The notes beneath the pieces are model-generated. The model saw only the letters and a program-made list of their open reading frames with translations. It was not told the origin of the DNA and ran no database searches. 64,000 bases of DNA from Sphingobacterium prati. GTDB lineage: Bacteria > Bacteroidota > Bacteroidia > Sphingobacteriales > Sphingobacteriaceae. Of this stretch, positions 26,711 through 35,894 are shown piece after piece. Every line of letters begins with the position of its first letter. Positions within the stretch are counted from its first letter, which is position 1. The stretch lies in the NCBI RefSeq assembly GCF_013167215.1, contig NZ_JABJWY010000016.1, positions 300,995 to 364,994 of the forward strand. Direction: 5' to 3'. The position numbers and the translations under genes were made by a program.

Positions 26711-27838
26711 ATGAAACTGAAAACTGCTAAACGTTGGTTCAACTGGCACAAATGGACAAGCCTGATCTGTACCATTTTCCTGTTATACCTCTGTGTGACA
26801 GGACTGCCGCTAATCTTTCATGAAGAGATCGAGCATCTTTTGGAAGAAAATAAAGAAGCGGTCGCTACACCACAGAAATTGAGCTTAGATAAGCTTGCGC
26901 AGATTGCAGAATCCAAGTATCCCAACGAAAAGGTACGGTATGCCTTCTGGGATGAAAATGAAAAGAACAAAATCCTTTTTGATGTTGCAGATAGACCTGA
27001 TGCACCCTATGAAAAAAGCAAATATCTGGTTTTGAAAGAGTATACAGGAGAAATTTTGGGTGCGCCAAAAACGGATGGACTTATGCATATCATTCTTAAA
27101 CTCCATACAGATATGTTTTTGGGGATTCCCGGTAAATTGTTCTTGGGAGTAATGGGGATACTATTTATGATTTCCATTATCTCGGGGATCGTCTTATACG
27201 GTCCGATCATGAAAAAATATGATTTTGGCATGGTCCGGAAGAACAAGTCCAAAAGGCTTCAATGGTTGGATACGCATAATTTATTGGGTATCGCCTTGAC
27301 GGCCTGGATGGTTGTGGTAGGGTTTACAGGAGTGATTAATACGCTATCGGACGTTATCCTAGGGCTCTGGCAGCAAGGGCAGCTTGCCGAAATGACTGCC
27401 CCTTATAAGAATCAGCAACCCCTAACGGGCAATTTCAGTTCACTGGAGGAAGCTAAGAAGGCGGCGGAACGTACCATCACGGATATGAAGGTGTCGGTTA
27501 TTGCTTATCCGGGTACGCCATTTACGAGTAAACATCATTACGCAGTCTTCATGCGAGGAAACACAGAACTAACATCCAAGCTGCTGAAGCCCGTATTGAT
27601 TGACGCCAAAAGCGGATCGGTGACGGATACGCGTGAAATGCCTTGGTACGTCAATACCCTTTTTCTTTCTGAACCGCTTCACTTCGGAAATTATGGTGGT
27701 CCAATTCTAAAAATTGTATGGGCTGTTTTTGATGTTTTTACCATTATCGTTCTTATTACAGGGCTATACCTATGGTTAGCTAGACGTCGAGCGGAGAAAC
27801 AACAGCAGCTACTCATCACTAAAGAACCCTTATCATGA
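26711..27838 (+). CDS. PepSY-associated TM helix protein of a siderophore system
   Basis: The 375-aa inner-membrane protein has helices at about 15-37, 137-160, 192-214 and 335-360, with PepSY-like periplasmic domains between (about 50-115 and 235-320). The opening KTAKRWFNWHKWTSLICTIF is typical of PepSY-TM proteins, which occur beside TonB siderophore receptors and are thought to reduce ferric siderophores or handle them after entry into the periplasm. Its stop overlaps the ATG of the next small gene (ATGA), and the receptor follows, so this is one operon. Reductase activity is inferred from the family, not seen. Confidence 0.88.
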   Translation: MKLKTAKRWFNWHKWTSLICTIFLLYLCVTGLPLIFHEEIEHLLEENKEAVATPQKLSLDKLAQIAESKYPNEKVRYAFWDENEKNKILFDVADRPDAPYEKSKYLVLKEYTGEILGAPKTDGLMHIILKLHTDMFLGIPGKLFLGVMGILFMISIISGIVLYGPIMKKYDFGMVRKNKSKRLQWLDTHNLLGIALTAWMVVVGFTGVINTLSDVILGLWQQGQLAEMTAPYKNQQPLTGNFSSLEEAKKAAERTITDMKVSVIAYPGTPFTSKHHYAVFMRGNTELTSKLLKPVLIDAKSGSVTDTREMPWYVNTLFLSEPLHFGNYGGPILKIVWAVFDVFTIIVLITGLYLWLARRRAEKQQQLLITKEPLS

Positions 27839-27999
27839 AAAAATCTTTCCAAAAGCTTTGGGGGATGCCCATCCTGCTGGCCTTGTTGTCTCTTTTTGGA
27901 CTTATTGCCGCGTTGTTAGGAGAGGGGTTATGGGATTGGTTAGGCTGGTTCGCGCTATCGGTCCCTTTATTCCTTGTTATCAAACATTATTACAACTAA
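27835..27999 (+). CDS. Small membrane protein in the siderophore operon (54 aa)
   Basis: ATG 27835 overlaps the PepSY stop codon (ATGA), and the frame runs to TAA 27997-27999. The 54-residue product is MKKSFQKLWG followed by two hydrophobic stretches (about 11-29 and 36-49) and the tail KHYYN. The four-base overlap, short spacing to the receptor ATG at 28013 and membrane character argue that it is real: a small inner-membrane partner of the PepSY protein. I know no named family for it. Confidence 0.75.
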   Translation: MKKSFQKLWGMPILLALLSLFGLIAALLGEGLWDWLGWFALSVPLFLVIKHYYN

Positions 28000-28012
28000 A
28001 TTTACTATAACC

Positions 28013-30214
28013 ATGAAGAAGTTAATACTAAGTGCTTCTGTATTATCAAGTATTACCGCCTTTGGGCAACAAAAGGATTCTGTTAAAACACAGCGGATTG
28101 ATCAGGTGATCATCGATGCATACATCAAAAAAGACGGTGTATCAACGAATAAAATGCCGCTCAGGGCAATTGAAAATCCTCAGGTCTATTCATCTATTGA
28201 TCGGGTAGCGCTAGAAAATCAACTTATATTTACGGTGGACGATGCCTACCGGAATGTCACTGGTTTACAAAAGATGTGGAATGCAACCGGACGTGCCGGT
28301 GACGGTGGGGCCTTTGTCAATCTGCGGGGCTTTATTTCGAACAATTCCCTTCGAAATGGGCTAGTTGCACCTGTGAGTGGTACGGTTGATGCTGTCAATA
28401 TTGAAAAAATAGAGGTGCTGAAAGGACCTTCTGCGACTTTGTACGGAAGTAATGTGACTTCTTATGGCGGTGTGATCAATCGGGTTACAAAAAAACCATA
28501 TGACAGCTTAGCCGCTAATGTACTGCTGTCGGCTGGGAGCTATAATTTTTACCGGGCACAGGCCGATGTCAATGCGCCTTTGACAAAGGACAAAAGTGTC
28601 TTGTTCCGTGTGAATACCGCTTATACCACAGAAGGAAATTTCCAGAATTCGAAAGTGCACAACAACTATTTTGCAATTACGCCCAGTCTGAGCTGGAAGG
28701 TCAACGATAAAGTGGATGTGAACGTCGAATATGAGCTATTTGATAATAAAGCGCAAGCTGAACAGAACTTTTTTCTCATGGGACCACTTTCACAATTTGG
28801 TTATTCGGGTATAAAAGATCTGGAGAATGCGGGCCTCGATTATAAAAAATCTTATGTGGGATCGGGGCTTTATAATAAGGGACGTACCAATAATCTTTTT
28901 GGACAGGTCAATTATAAGATCAATGAACATATCCGATCATCGACAGCTGTCAACAGTGCCCACAGTTACTCCAATGGCTTTAATCCCTATTTCTACATCA
29001 CCACAAAATCTTATGGTGCCGACGCGAACGACAAGGAGGTCGGTCTGTATAGAGGAGATCAATCCACCGAAGACAGCAAACAGCGTTACCTGCAAGTGCA
29101 GCAAAACTTCAACTTCGATTTCCATATCGCTGGCATGCGCAACCGCACAGTTGTCGGCGGGGACTACCTGCGTACGCGTAATGATCAGTTCTTCTATTTT
29201 GGGGTAATTGATTTTGTCCCTTTTACAGGTGACATGGATTATACAAATTTTAATGCCGATTATGTAACGAAGTACTATAATTCGATTCGCAATACGCCCG
29301 CTTGGGATGGCTCGATATGGCCATTGAAAAATAAATCGAATACCTATAGTGCTTATGTCTCCAATGTTATTACTCCGATCGCCGGGCTCAATATCATGAC
29401 GGCGATGCGGTATGAAAGTATTCAGTTTAAAGGAGGGGTAAAGGGGGCCAATGAGACACCAGCGTATACACAGAGCGCTTGGTCGCCGAAATTGGGGCTG
29501 GTGTATGAACTTATTAAAGATAAGCTCTCTGTATTTGGTAACTACCAGAACAGTTTCATGAGTAACGGGTATTTTGTTTCCGACACGGCTTCTAATCTTT
29601 CACTTTCTGATCCGGAGAAAGCAAATCAATTGGAGGGCGGATTTAAGGCAGATTTGTGGCATGGAAAAGTCAATGCTACCGTCAATTACTATAATATTGA
29701 TGTAAAAAATACGCTCCAGACCATCGGCTATACAACACAGGGAAGAGCAGTGGAACAGCAAATGGGGAAACGAAACAGCCGTGGGGTTGAACTTGAAGTC
29801 AATGCCTATCTCGTCAAGGGGTTTTCATTGATCGCGGGACTGAGTTACAATGACTCCAAATTTACAGAAACAACCGATGCCACTGTCTTAGGTAAAAGGC
29901 CGAATACGGCGTCTTCACCCTGGTTGGCAAACTTCAACGCGACCTATCAGTTCGTCGATGGTAACCTAAAAGGACTAGGCTTGGGCTTGGGCGGAAACTA
30001 CGCCAGTGCCAATAAGATTATTAATACAACGGTTGGAACTTTTGAATTGCCCCAATATTTTGTCTTAAATGCCAATGCATTTTACGATAAACGGAAATTT
30101 AGAATTGGGCTGAAAGCGGACAACTTGACCAATGAGCACTATTGGATCGGCTATACCACGGCAAATGCACAGCGTTTGCTGAATGTGGTCGGAAGCTTTA
30201 GCTATAAATTTTAA
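28013..30214 (+). CDS. TonB-dependent siderophore receptor
   Basis: From ATG 28013 the 733-aa protein has a signal peptide (MKKLILSASVLSSITAFGQQ), a plug domain (about 35-160, with AYRNVTGLQKMW, FVNLRGFISNNSLRNG and VEKIEVLKGPSATLYG-like KIEVLKGPSATLYGSN) and a beta barrel ending GSFSYKF with a terminal Phe, as needed for outer-membrane assembly. It lacks an STN domain and any adjacent sigma/anti-sigma pair, so it transports but probably does not signal. The preceding in-frame ATG at 27974 lies inside the small gene and is unlikely. The siderophore type cannot be told. Confidence 0.92.
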   Translation: MKKLILSASVLSSITAFGQQKDSVKTQRIDQVIIDAYIKKDGVSTNKMPLRAIENPQVYSSIDRVALENQLIFTVDDAYRNVTGLQKMWNATGRAGDGGAFVNLRGFISNNSLRNGLVAPVSGTVDAVNIEKIEVLKGPSATLYGSNVTSYGGVINRVTKKPYDSLAANVLLSAGSYNFYRAQADVNAPLTKDKSVLFRVNTAYTTEGNFQNSKVHNNYFAITPSLSWKVNDKVDVNVEYELFDNKAQAEQNFFLMGPLSQFGYSGIKDLENAGLDYKKSYVGSGLYNKGRTNNLFGQVNYKINEHIRSSTAVNSAHSYSNGFNPYFYITTKSYGADANDKEVGLYRGDQSTEDSKQRYLQVQQNFNFDFHIAGMRNRTVVGGDYLRTRNDQFFYFGVIDFVPFTGDMDYTNFNADYVTKYYNSIRNTPAWDGSIWPLKNKSNTYSAYVSNVITPIAGLNIMTAMRYESIQFKGGVKGANETPAYTQSAWSPKLGLVYELIKDKLSVFGNYQNSFMSNGYFVSDTASNLSLSDPEKANQLEGGFKADLWHGKVNATVNYYNIDVKNTLQTIGYTTQGRAVEQQMGKRNSRGVELEVNAYLVKGFSLIAGLSYNDSKFTETTDATVLGKRPNTASSPWLANFNATYQFVDGNLKGLGLGLGGNYASANKIINTTVGTFELPQYFVLNANAFYDKRKFRIGLKADNLTNEHYWIGYTTANAQRLLNVVGSFSYKF

Positions 30215-30228
30215 TCTATTTCTGTCGC

Positions 30229-30280
30229 ATACAAAAGGCCTCAGTTTATAAGAACTGAGGCCTTTTGTATATTTTTCTAT
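30229..30280 (+). terminator. Rho-independent terminator of the siderophore operon
   Basis: A perfect 18-bp stem (30229-30246 with 30253-30270, arms around CAAAAGGCCTCAGTT and its complement) with a 6-nt loop is followed by ATTTTTCT. It is the strongest terminator in the window. Confidence 0.9.
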
Positions 30281-30497
30281 TCAATCATCGCGATACGTTT
30301 AATGCCAACAAATTTATTCATATTATCCTGAACAAATGGTTGAATTCATGTCAAGACGAATATATTTTTTAACAAATTACAGGCTTGATTTTTTTAATAA
30401 GGAATAAAATACTGCGCATAATTTGCTTTGTACAAAAGATCATTCCTATATTTATAGCTCTACTTACGCAAAACTAACAATAAGAGTCGTATTGAAA

Positions 30498-31094
30498 ATG
30501 AATTCTGATCTACAGATTTGGCAGAAGTTTCAGGTTGGACATGAGGCGTCGTTCAAAATTCTTTTTGAACGATACAACCAGCTTTTATTCAATTATGGCT
30601 TTAAGTTTACTCAGGACGAATCAATTATTGAAGACAGTATACAGGAGCTATTTGTTAAGTTGTGGTGCAACCGAGACAATTTAAGTATCGATGTTATTGT
30701 TAAGAATTATCTGTATCAAGCTTTTCGCCGCGTATTAGTACGAAAAATAGAACAATCGGCCCGTCGGATAAGCATTGCTAACTCTTCTATTGATTATCTG
30801 CCATTTACTATTGAGCTTCCGCATGACCTCAGTATGATTCGTCAGGAACGTGCTATGGAAATTCGGGATAAGCTCGATCAGGCCCTGCAGCAGATGACTG
30901 CCCGTCAGCGTGAAATTATACATCTACGTTTTTTTGAAGAATTGTCCTACACTGATATAGCGGAAATTATGGGATTGTCCACCAAAGATACCTATAAACT
31001 GTTTTACCGTGCGCTAGACAGTTTGAAAAAACACTTTGGTAGGTTCGGTCTTTTGGTTTTACTCTATTTACTGCAGCAACTACGCCCCCATTAA
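30498..31094 (+). CDS. ECF (FecI-like) RNA polymerase sigma factor
   Basis: Starting at ATG 30498 (MNSDLQIWQKFQVGHEASFK) the protein is 198 aa; an upstream TTG-led frame adds 25 residues with no family match. Region 2 spans about 12-85 (SIIEDSIQELFVKLWCNRD) and region 4 about 125-185 (MTARQREIIHLRFFEELSYT, DIAEIMGLSTKDTYKLFYRA). It would recruit RNA polymerase to the SusC/SusD operon. The FecR partner begins 173 bp downstream, a longer gap than in the other units; that gap is AT-rich and may hold an additional promoter. Confidence 0.9.
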   Translation: MNSDLQIWQKFQVGHEASFKILFERYNQLLFNYGFKFTQDESIIEDSIQELFVKLWCNRDNLSIDVIVKNYLYQAFRRVLVRKIEQSARRISIANSSIDYLPFTIELPHDLSMIRQERAMEIRDKLDQALQQMTARQREIIHLRFFEELSYTDIAEIMGLSTKDTYKLFYRALDSLKKHFGRFGLLVLLYLLQQLRPH

Positions 31095-31267
31095 ATCCGA
31101 ATTCCACAGCAAGTTTCTTCACTATTTAAAATAACCCATTGTAAACCATCATAAGCGATGCATGCATTGTTTTTATGATGATTTGAATGGTATTTACTTT
31201 TTTTTGAAAAAAATAAAATTTGTTGGGGTAAAATTTAAAATAAAGGTGTTTATAATAAGAAAGAAAC

Positions 31268-32296
31268 ATGAACTCTCGGTTATCAAAATATAAAGATTAT
31301 AAGGCAGTAGATTTTTTTGCCGATGAGGACTTTGTTACGTCCAGTCATTTAGATGGTACTTTTCAGCGGGATTTTTGGTCTGAACTTGTTGACCAATATC
31401 CCAATTTATTGGCTGAAATGGAAACAGCCCGCGTGTGGGTATTATTGATTAAAGGCCAGCAACAGGTCCAAAGCAGTTTGAGTACTAATCAACGCTGGGA
31501 GAATATTCAGGCTCAAATTCCGCGTTATGAAAAGCAACAGCAGCAGAGGCTATTTATCCATAGAACATTACGATGGTCAGCATCGGCGGCGGCACTGTTG
31601 CTTTTGGGAATGTTGATCTATGAAATCAATCAATTCGGAACGAAGGAAACAAATACGGCTTTTGGGGAAAGACGTGAACTTGCACTTCCAGATTCTTCTA
31701 TCATCAAATTAAACAGCAATTCTAGCTTGTCCTATGTACGTAACTGGAAAACGGATAAACCGAGGGAAGTTTGGCTCGAGGGAGAGGGTATGTTTGAGGT
31801 AAAGCATACTGCCATCAAAAATCGTTTGCGTGAAAATGACCTCTTTGTGGTGCATGTAGGGGATCTCTCATTGACGGTTCTTGGAACTAAATTTAACGTA
31901 AAAGATCGACGTGGACGTATTGAAGTGTCCTTGTTTGAAGGTAGTGTCCGGATTCAGAGCGAAAATGGACTCAATCGTATTCTAGCGCCTGGAGAGACTT
32001 TTATTTATGATGAATCTGCAAAAGCTGATCAGACAGTCAAAAGTGATACAGACAAAGCCATGGCTTGGACCCATGGTGAGCTTAGCATCGAACATAGCAA
32101 CTTAGCCAATATTGTAAGTGTATTGGAAGATAATTATGGTTATCAGGTGGTGGTTCAGGACTCGGCATTGCTCAATAAACGATTTACAGGTGTGATACCG
32201 GTAAAAGGAATTGATGATATCCTCTTCGTGATCAAGCACACGATGAATGTAGCTATTGAAGTGAAAAACAAACAAATAATAATAAAACCTAACTAG
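31268..32296 (+). CDS. FecR-family anti-sigma regulator
   Basis: The 342-aa protein has a cytoplasmic segment (1-100), one membrane helix (about 102-120, WSASAAALLLLGMLIYEI), a FecR domain (about 130-230, LPDSSIIKLNSNSSLSYVRN and LEGEGMFEVKHTAIKN) and a DUF4974-like end (about 260-342). It would link the STN domain of the SusC protein 26 nt downstream to the sigma factor upstream. The cytoplasmic part is rather long and Gln-rich near the membrane (YEKQQQQRLF). Confidence 0.9.
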   Translation: MNSRLSKYKDYKAVDFFADEDFVTSSHLDGTFQRDFWSELVDQYPNLLAEMETARVWVLLIKGQQQVQSSLSTNQRWENIQAQIPRYEKQQQQRLFIHRTLRWSASAAALLLLGMLIYEINQFGTKETNTAFGERRELALPDSSIIKLNSNSSLSYVRNWKTDKPREVWLEGEGMFEVKHTAIKNRLRENDLFVVHVGDLSLTVLGTKFNVKDRRGRIEVSLFEGSVRIQSENGLNRILAPGETFIYDESAKADQTVKSDTDKAMAWTHGELSIEHSNLANIVSVLEDNYGYQVVVQDSALLNKRFTGVIPVKGIDDILFVIKHTMNVAIEVKNKQIIIKPN

Positions 32297-32322
32297 AAAC
32301 TAACACTAATCAATCAAAATTT

Positions 32323-35300
32323 ATGAAAACTAAACTTCTTGTGCCTCTTGTCTGCCTGATGAGCACTACAGGTAGCTTTGCACAAAAAAGGGCCAGTCTC
32401 AGCCAGGCTCTTAGTGAGGTAACTCGAATTTATGGGACCAAATTTTCCTATGAAGAGGGGCTCATCCGCGATGCTTTTGTGAACAGTGACATGATTCCAA
32501 AAAACAAAAGGCTTCCGGTAGAAACAGTATTAAAGGAATTGCTTTATCCCAATAATTATCTTTTCCTATACGTACAAAACAATTATTTTACGATTATTCG
32601 CGACAGCCGTGGCAAAAAAGACAATGATGGCGATGATCGTTTTTGGAAAATCATCTCCGGTAGCGTAAAAGATAATAAAGGCACACCATTGGTTGGGGTG
32701 ACTGTCATGTCTGATGGTCATGCTACACGTACCGGTGTGACATCAAGCAGCGACGGTAGTTATACACTTCGACTGACTGATCCTGCGGATGCGCTAATTT
32801 TCTCGTACATGGGTATGGAGCCACAGCGTCGCGTAATCGGAAGCAGTAACCAGATCAATGTGACAATGGAGCAGGTTGTCAATGTGTTGGATGATGTTGA
32901 AGTGGTGTCGATGGGGTACACGAAGATTCCTAAAGACAGAGCTACGGGGGCATTTGGAACAGTAACAGCGAAACAAATTCAGGAAACACCGGCTATCAAT
33001 GTGATGGAGCGTATACAGGGGCTAGTACCGGGCATGTATGTAGATCCGAGAACAAATAAGATAGAGATACGCGGGATAAACAGTTATGGTACTGGCGGCG
33101 CACCCAGAGATCCGCTTATCGTGATTGATGGATTTCCAATGGCCGAAAATGACGACAACCGTTTTACGTTGACGAATAAAGGGAATACCCAGAGTTCGGG
33201 TGGTGCAATCCTAAGTAGGATCAACCCGAATGATATCGAAAGTATCACGGTATTGAAGGACGCCGCGGCTTCTTCCATTTGGGGTGCAAAGGCTGCAAAT
33301 GGGGTAATTGTCATCGAAACAAAAAAAGGTCGGAATACTCCTCCTTCAATCAATTTCAGTACCTCGTTGAGCATCGCATCGCCAGCTGATCTCAACAAAA
33401 TGGACCGGATGTCTTCAGCGCAATATATTGACTTTGAAAAGCAATTAGTTGATGAGGGCGTTATTGGAGATAATATCGAAAAAAATAGCTGGGATCCTTT
33501 CAATACAAGTAGGCCAAATTCCGAATCAATGGAGTGGATCTTCCGGGAAAAACGTGGTACTGCGACGGTAGAGGAACGAGATGCAGCACTTGAAAAGCTC
33601 GCCGCAACTGACAATAGGCAGCAAATCAAAGATTATTTATTGCAAAACGCAACTTCACAACAGCACAATCTATCTCTTTCAGGAGGCGCAAATAAGAGTA
33701 CTTATTTTGTGTCGGCAAATTATAGCAAGGATGTCCCGGTATTCCGCGCAAATAAGGCCGAAAGTTTCAACCTCACAACTAACCTAACTAACATGATGTT
33801 TAACGATCGCGTGAGGTTGGCTACAGGTATTAACTACAATTATGGTAATTCCATTGGAAATTCAGCAGCAATCAATGCCTTATCTTCAAATATTAGTTCA
33901 GGCGGTCTTCTTCCTTATGACCTGTTGAAAGATGAAAACGGAAATAACATACGCCGCTATATTCAATTTAGACCTGAGGTTTCCCAGGATTTTGAAAATA
34001 AAGGTTACCTGGACTGGGCTTATAATCCTATTGAAGAACTTTCTGCTGCTAATTATAATGATCAGTCTCATGCTATACGCATGCATATGGACGTCAATAC
34101 CAAGCTGACGAGCTGGGCAGATCTCTCGGTCATGGGGCAATGGCAGCGGCAATTGAACAATACGGAAAATATTGATGGTGTAAATAGTTATGGCCAGCGT
34201 AATCAGATTAACATTGGTACTACGTTCAACGACAATGGTAATTATGTTTATGGTTATCCATTGGGTGGAAGGTTAGGCATAAGCAATTATAATGGCTCGC
34301 AATATGTGTTCCGAACCCAACTGAATATCGATAAAGCGTTTGGTCAATCTTCGCAGCATAATCTTAATTTCCTTGCCGGGGCCGAATGGAAGCAGAATAG
34401 CCGCCGTTCTTCAAGTGATGCTTACTTGGGATTTATCGAGGATACCTATTCTTATGCCGTTATAAATCCAAGAGGAAGTTATAACACCATCTATGGCTGG
34501 GATAATTATTTTAGCTCCAATGGGTCTATTGCCAAAAATAGGGACCGGGCGCTTTCCTACTATTCCAATGCTGCATTTTCGGCTTTTAACGGCAAATATG
34601 TGCTTTCGGGTAGTATACGTTTCGACGATTTTACGTTGGTTGGGGCGTCGCGGGGCGAACGCGGAAAGCCACTATGGTCTATCGGCGGAAAATGGGATGC
34701 CAAGAAGGAAAAATTCTTAAAGGATGCAACTTGGGCTGATGCGCTCGGTTTACGGTTGACCTATGGCGTGAACGGAATATTACCTAAAAGTGTTGGCCGA
34801 GTTGTGGTCATAAATACCAGTACCGACAATATCTCAAATGAAGTCACAGCGGACATCGCCTATCCGGCCAATAAGCAGATTACTTGGGAAAAGGTGAAAT
34901 CATTGAATGTGGGCTTAGACTACGCAATTTGGAACAACCGTCTTCAGCTAAATGTAGATTATTACACCAAGAAATCTTCCGATATTGTTTATTCGTTCCC
35001 TTTTAATGGCACCTATGGCTGGACTCTTCTTCAATTCAACAGTGCTACCCTGGAAGGACATGGTATTGACATTGGGCTTAGAGCAGCTTGGCTTCAATCT
35101 ACGGTTAAATGGAATACCTTATTTAATTTTGGCTATAATACCAATAAGGTTACAGATTCCAGATTCACCGATCCTGTAAACGTAATAAATTATACCAATG
35201 CATCAACACCTATCTTAGGTCATCCGACAGATTATTTATATGCGTACCGTTGGGCGGGATTGGATAATCAGGGACGTTCACAGGTCTATAAGAAGAATGG

Positions 35301-35883
35301 GGATATCGTCAATGCTGATGCTCCTGCAAACGCGCTCGTGGCGGAAGATTTGGTTGAAATGGGAAGAACTACCCCACCTTATGTCGGAGGTCTCTTTAAT
35401 ACATTCTCCTTTAAAGATTTTACACTGGGTGTTCGTGTAACATACGAAATGGGGCATGTGTTGAGACGGTTATCCGTACAGAACTATCCGGACTATGCAG
35501 GATATTCTGGCGCAATAGGAATGCAGTCCGATCTGGCAAAGAGATGGCGCCAACCTGGAGATGAAGCTTTCACAAACGTACCCGGACTAAGTACGCAAGG
35601 TTACCAGTACAATAGTCTGTCCCGGTATGCTAATTCGGATGCTTTGGTCATCAGTGGTAGCAATATCCGTCTGCAACAGATTGACCTTGGCTATAATTTT
35701 CCGTTCAAAACCTTGGAACATACCCCGTTTAAATCGGTTAATGTAAATGCCAGTGTGAGAAATTTAGGGCTTATATGGCGCAAAAATAAAGATGGTGTAG
35801 ACCCGAGTTACAGAACGTTGAATAGTTATTCAAATCTTCCGCCGTCGCCGACCTATTTTTTAAGTCTTAATGTTTCCTTTTAA
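32323..35883 (+). CDS. SusC/RagA-family TonB-linked outer membrane protein with STN domain
   Basis: The protein is 1186 aa. A signal peptide (about 1-20) is followed by an STN-like domain (22-95, LSQALSEVTRIYGTKFSYEE), a carboxypeptidase-regulatory-like domain (about 110-180, GSVKDNKGTPLVGVTVMSDG), a plug (about 200-335, RIQGLVPGMYVDPRTNKIEI, then the DPLIVIDGFPM and SITVLKDAAASSIWGAKAANG signatures) and the barrel. SusC proteins import oligomeric ligands under a SusD lid; the pair here continues with thioredoxins and a protease, pointing to peptides rather than glycans (inference). An ECF/FecR pair precedes it, and the STN domain suits signalling. Confidence 0.93.
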   Translation: MKTKLLVPLVCLMSTTGSFAQKRASLSQALSEVTRIYGTKFSYEEGLIRDAFVNSDMIPKNKRLPVETVLKELLYPNNYLFLYVQNNYFTIIRDSRGKKDNDGDDRFWKIISGSVKDNKGTPLVGVTVMSDGHATRTGVTSSSDGSYTLRLTDPADALIFSYMGMEPQRRVIGSSNQINVTMEQVVNVLDDVEVVSMGYTKIPKDRATGAFGTVTAKQIQETPAINVMERIQGLVPGMYVDPRTNKIEIRGINSYGTGGAPRDPLIVIDGFPMAENDDNRFTLTNKGNTQSSGGAILSRINPNDIESITVLKDAAASSIWGAKAANGVIVIETKKGRNTPPSINFSTSLSIASPADLNKMDRMSSAQYIDFEKQLVDEGVIGDNIEKNSWDPFNTSRPNSESMEWIFREKRGTATVEERDAALEKLAATDNRQQIKDYLLQNATSQQHNLSLSGGANKSTYFVSANYSKDVPVFRANKAESFNLTTNLTNMMFNDRVRLATGINYNYGNSIGNSAAINALSSNISSGGLLPYDLLKDENGNNIRRYIQFRPEVSQDFENKGYLDWAYNPIEELSAANYNDQSHAIRMHMDVNTKLTSWADLSVMGQWQRQLNNTENIDGVNSYGQRNQINIGTTFNDNGNYVYGYPLGGRLGISNYNGSQYVFRTQLNIDKAFGQSSQHNLNFLAGAEWKQNSRRSSSDAYLGFIEDTYSYAVINPRGSYNTIYGWDNYFSSNGSIAKNRDRALSYYSNAAFSAFNGKYVLSGSIRFDDFTLVGASRGERGKPLWSIGGKWDAKKEKFLKDATWADALGLRLTYGVNGILPKSVGRVVVINTSTDNISNEVTADIAYPANKQITWEKVKSLNVGLDYAIWNNRLQLNVDYYTKKSSDIVYSFPFNGTYGWTLLQFNSATLEGHGIDIGLRAAWLQSTVKWNTLFNFGYNTNKVTDSRFTDPVNVINYTNASTPILGHPTDYLYAYRWAGLDNQGRSQVYKKNGDIVNADAPANALVAEDLVEMGRTTPPYVGGLFNTFSFKDFTLGVRVTYEMGHVLRRLSVQNYPDYAGYSGAIGMQSDLAKRWRQPGDEAFTNVPGLSTQGYQYNSLSRYANSDALVISGSNIRLQQIDLGYNFPFKTLEHTPFKSVNVNASVRNLGLIWRKNKDGVDPSYRTLNSYSNLPPSPTYFLSLNVSF

Positions 35884-35894
35884 TAATCTGCATC

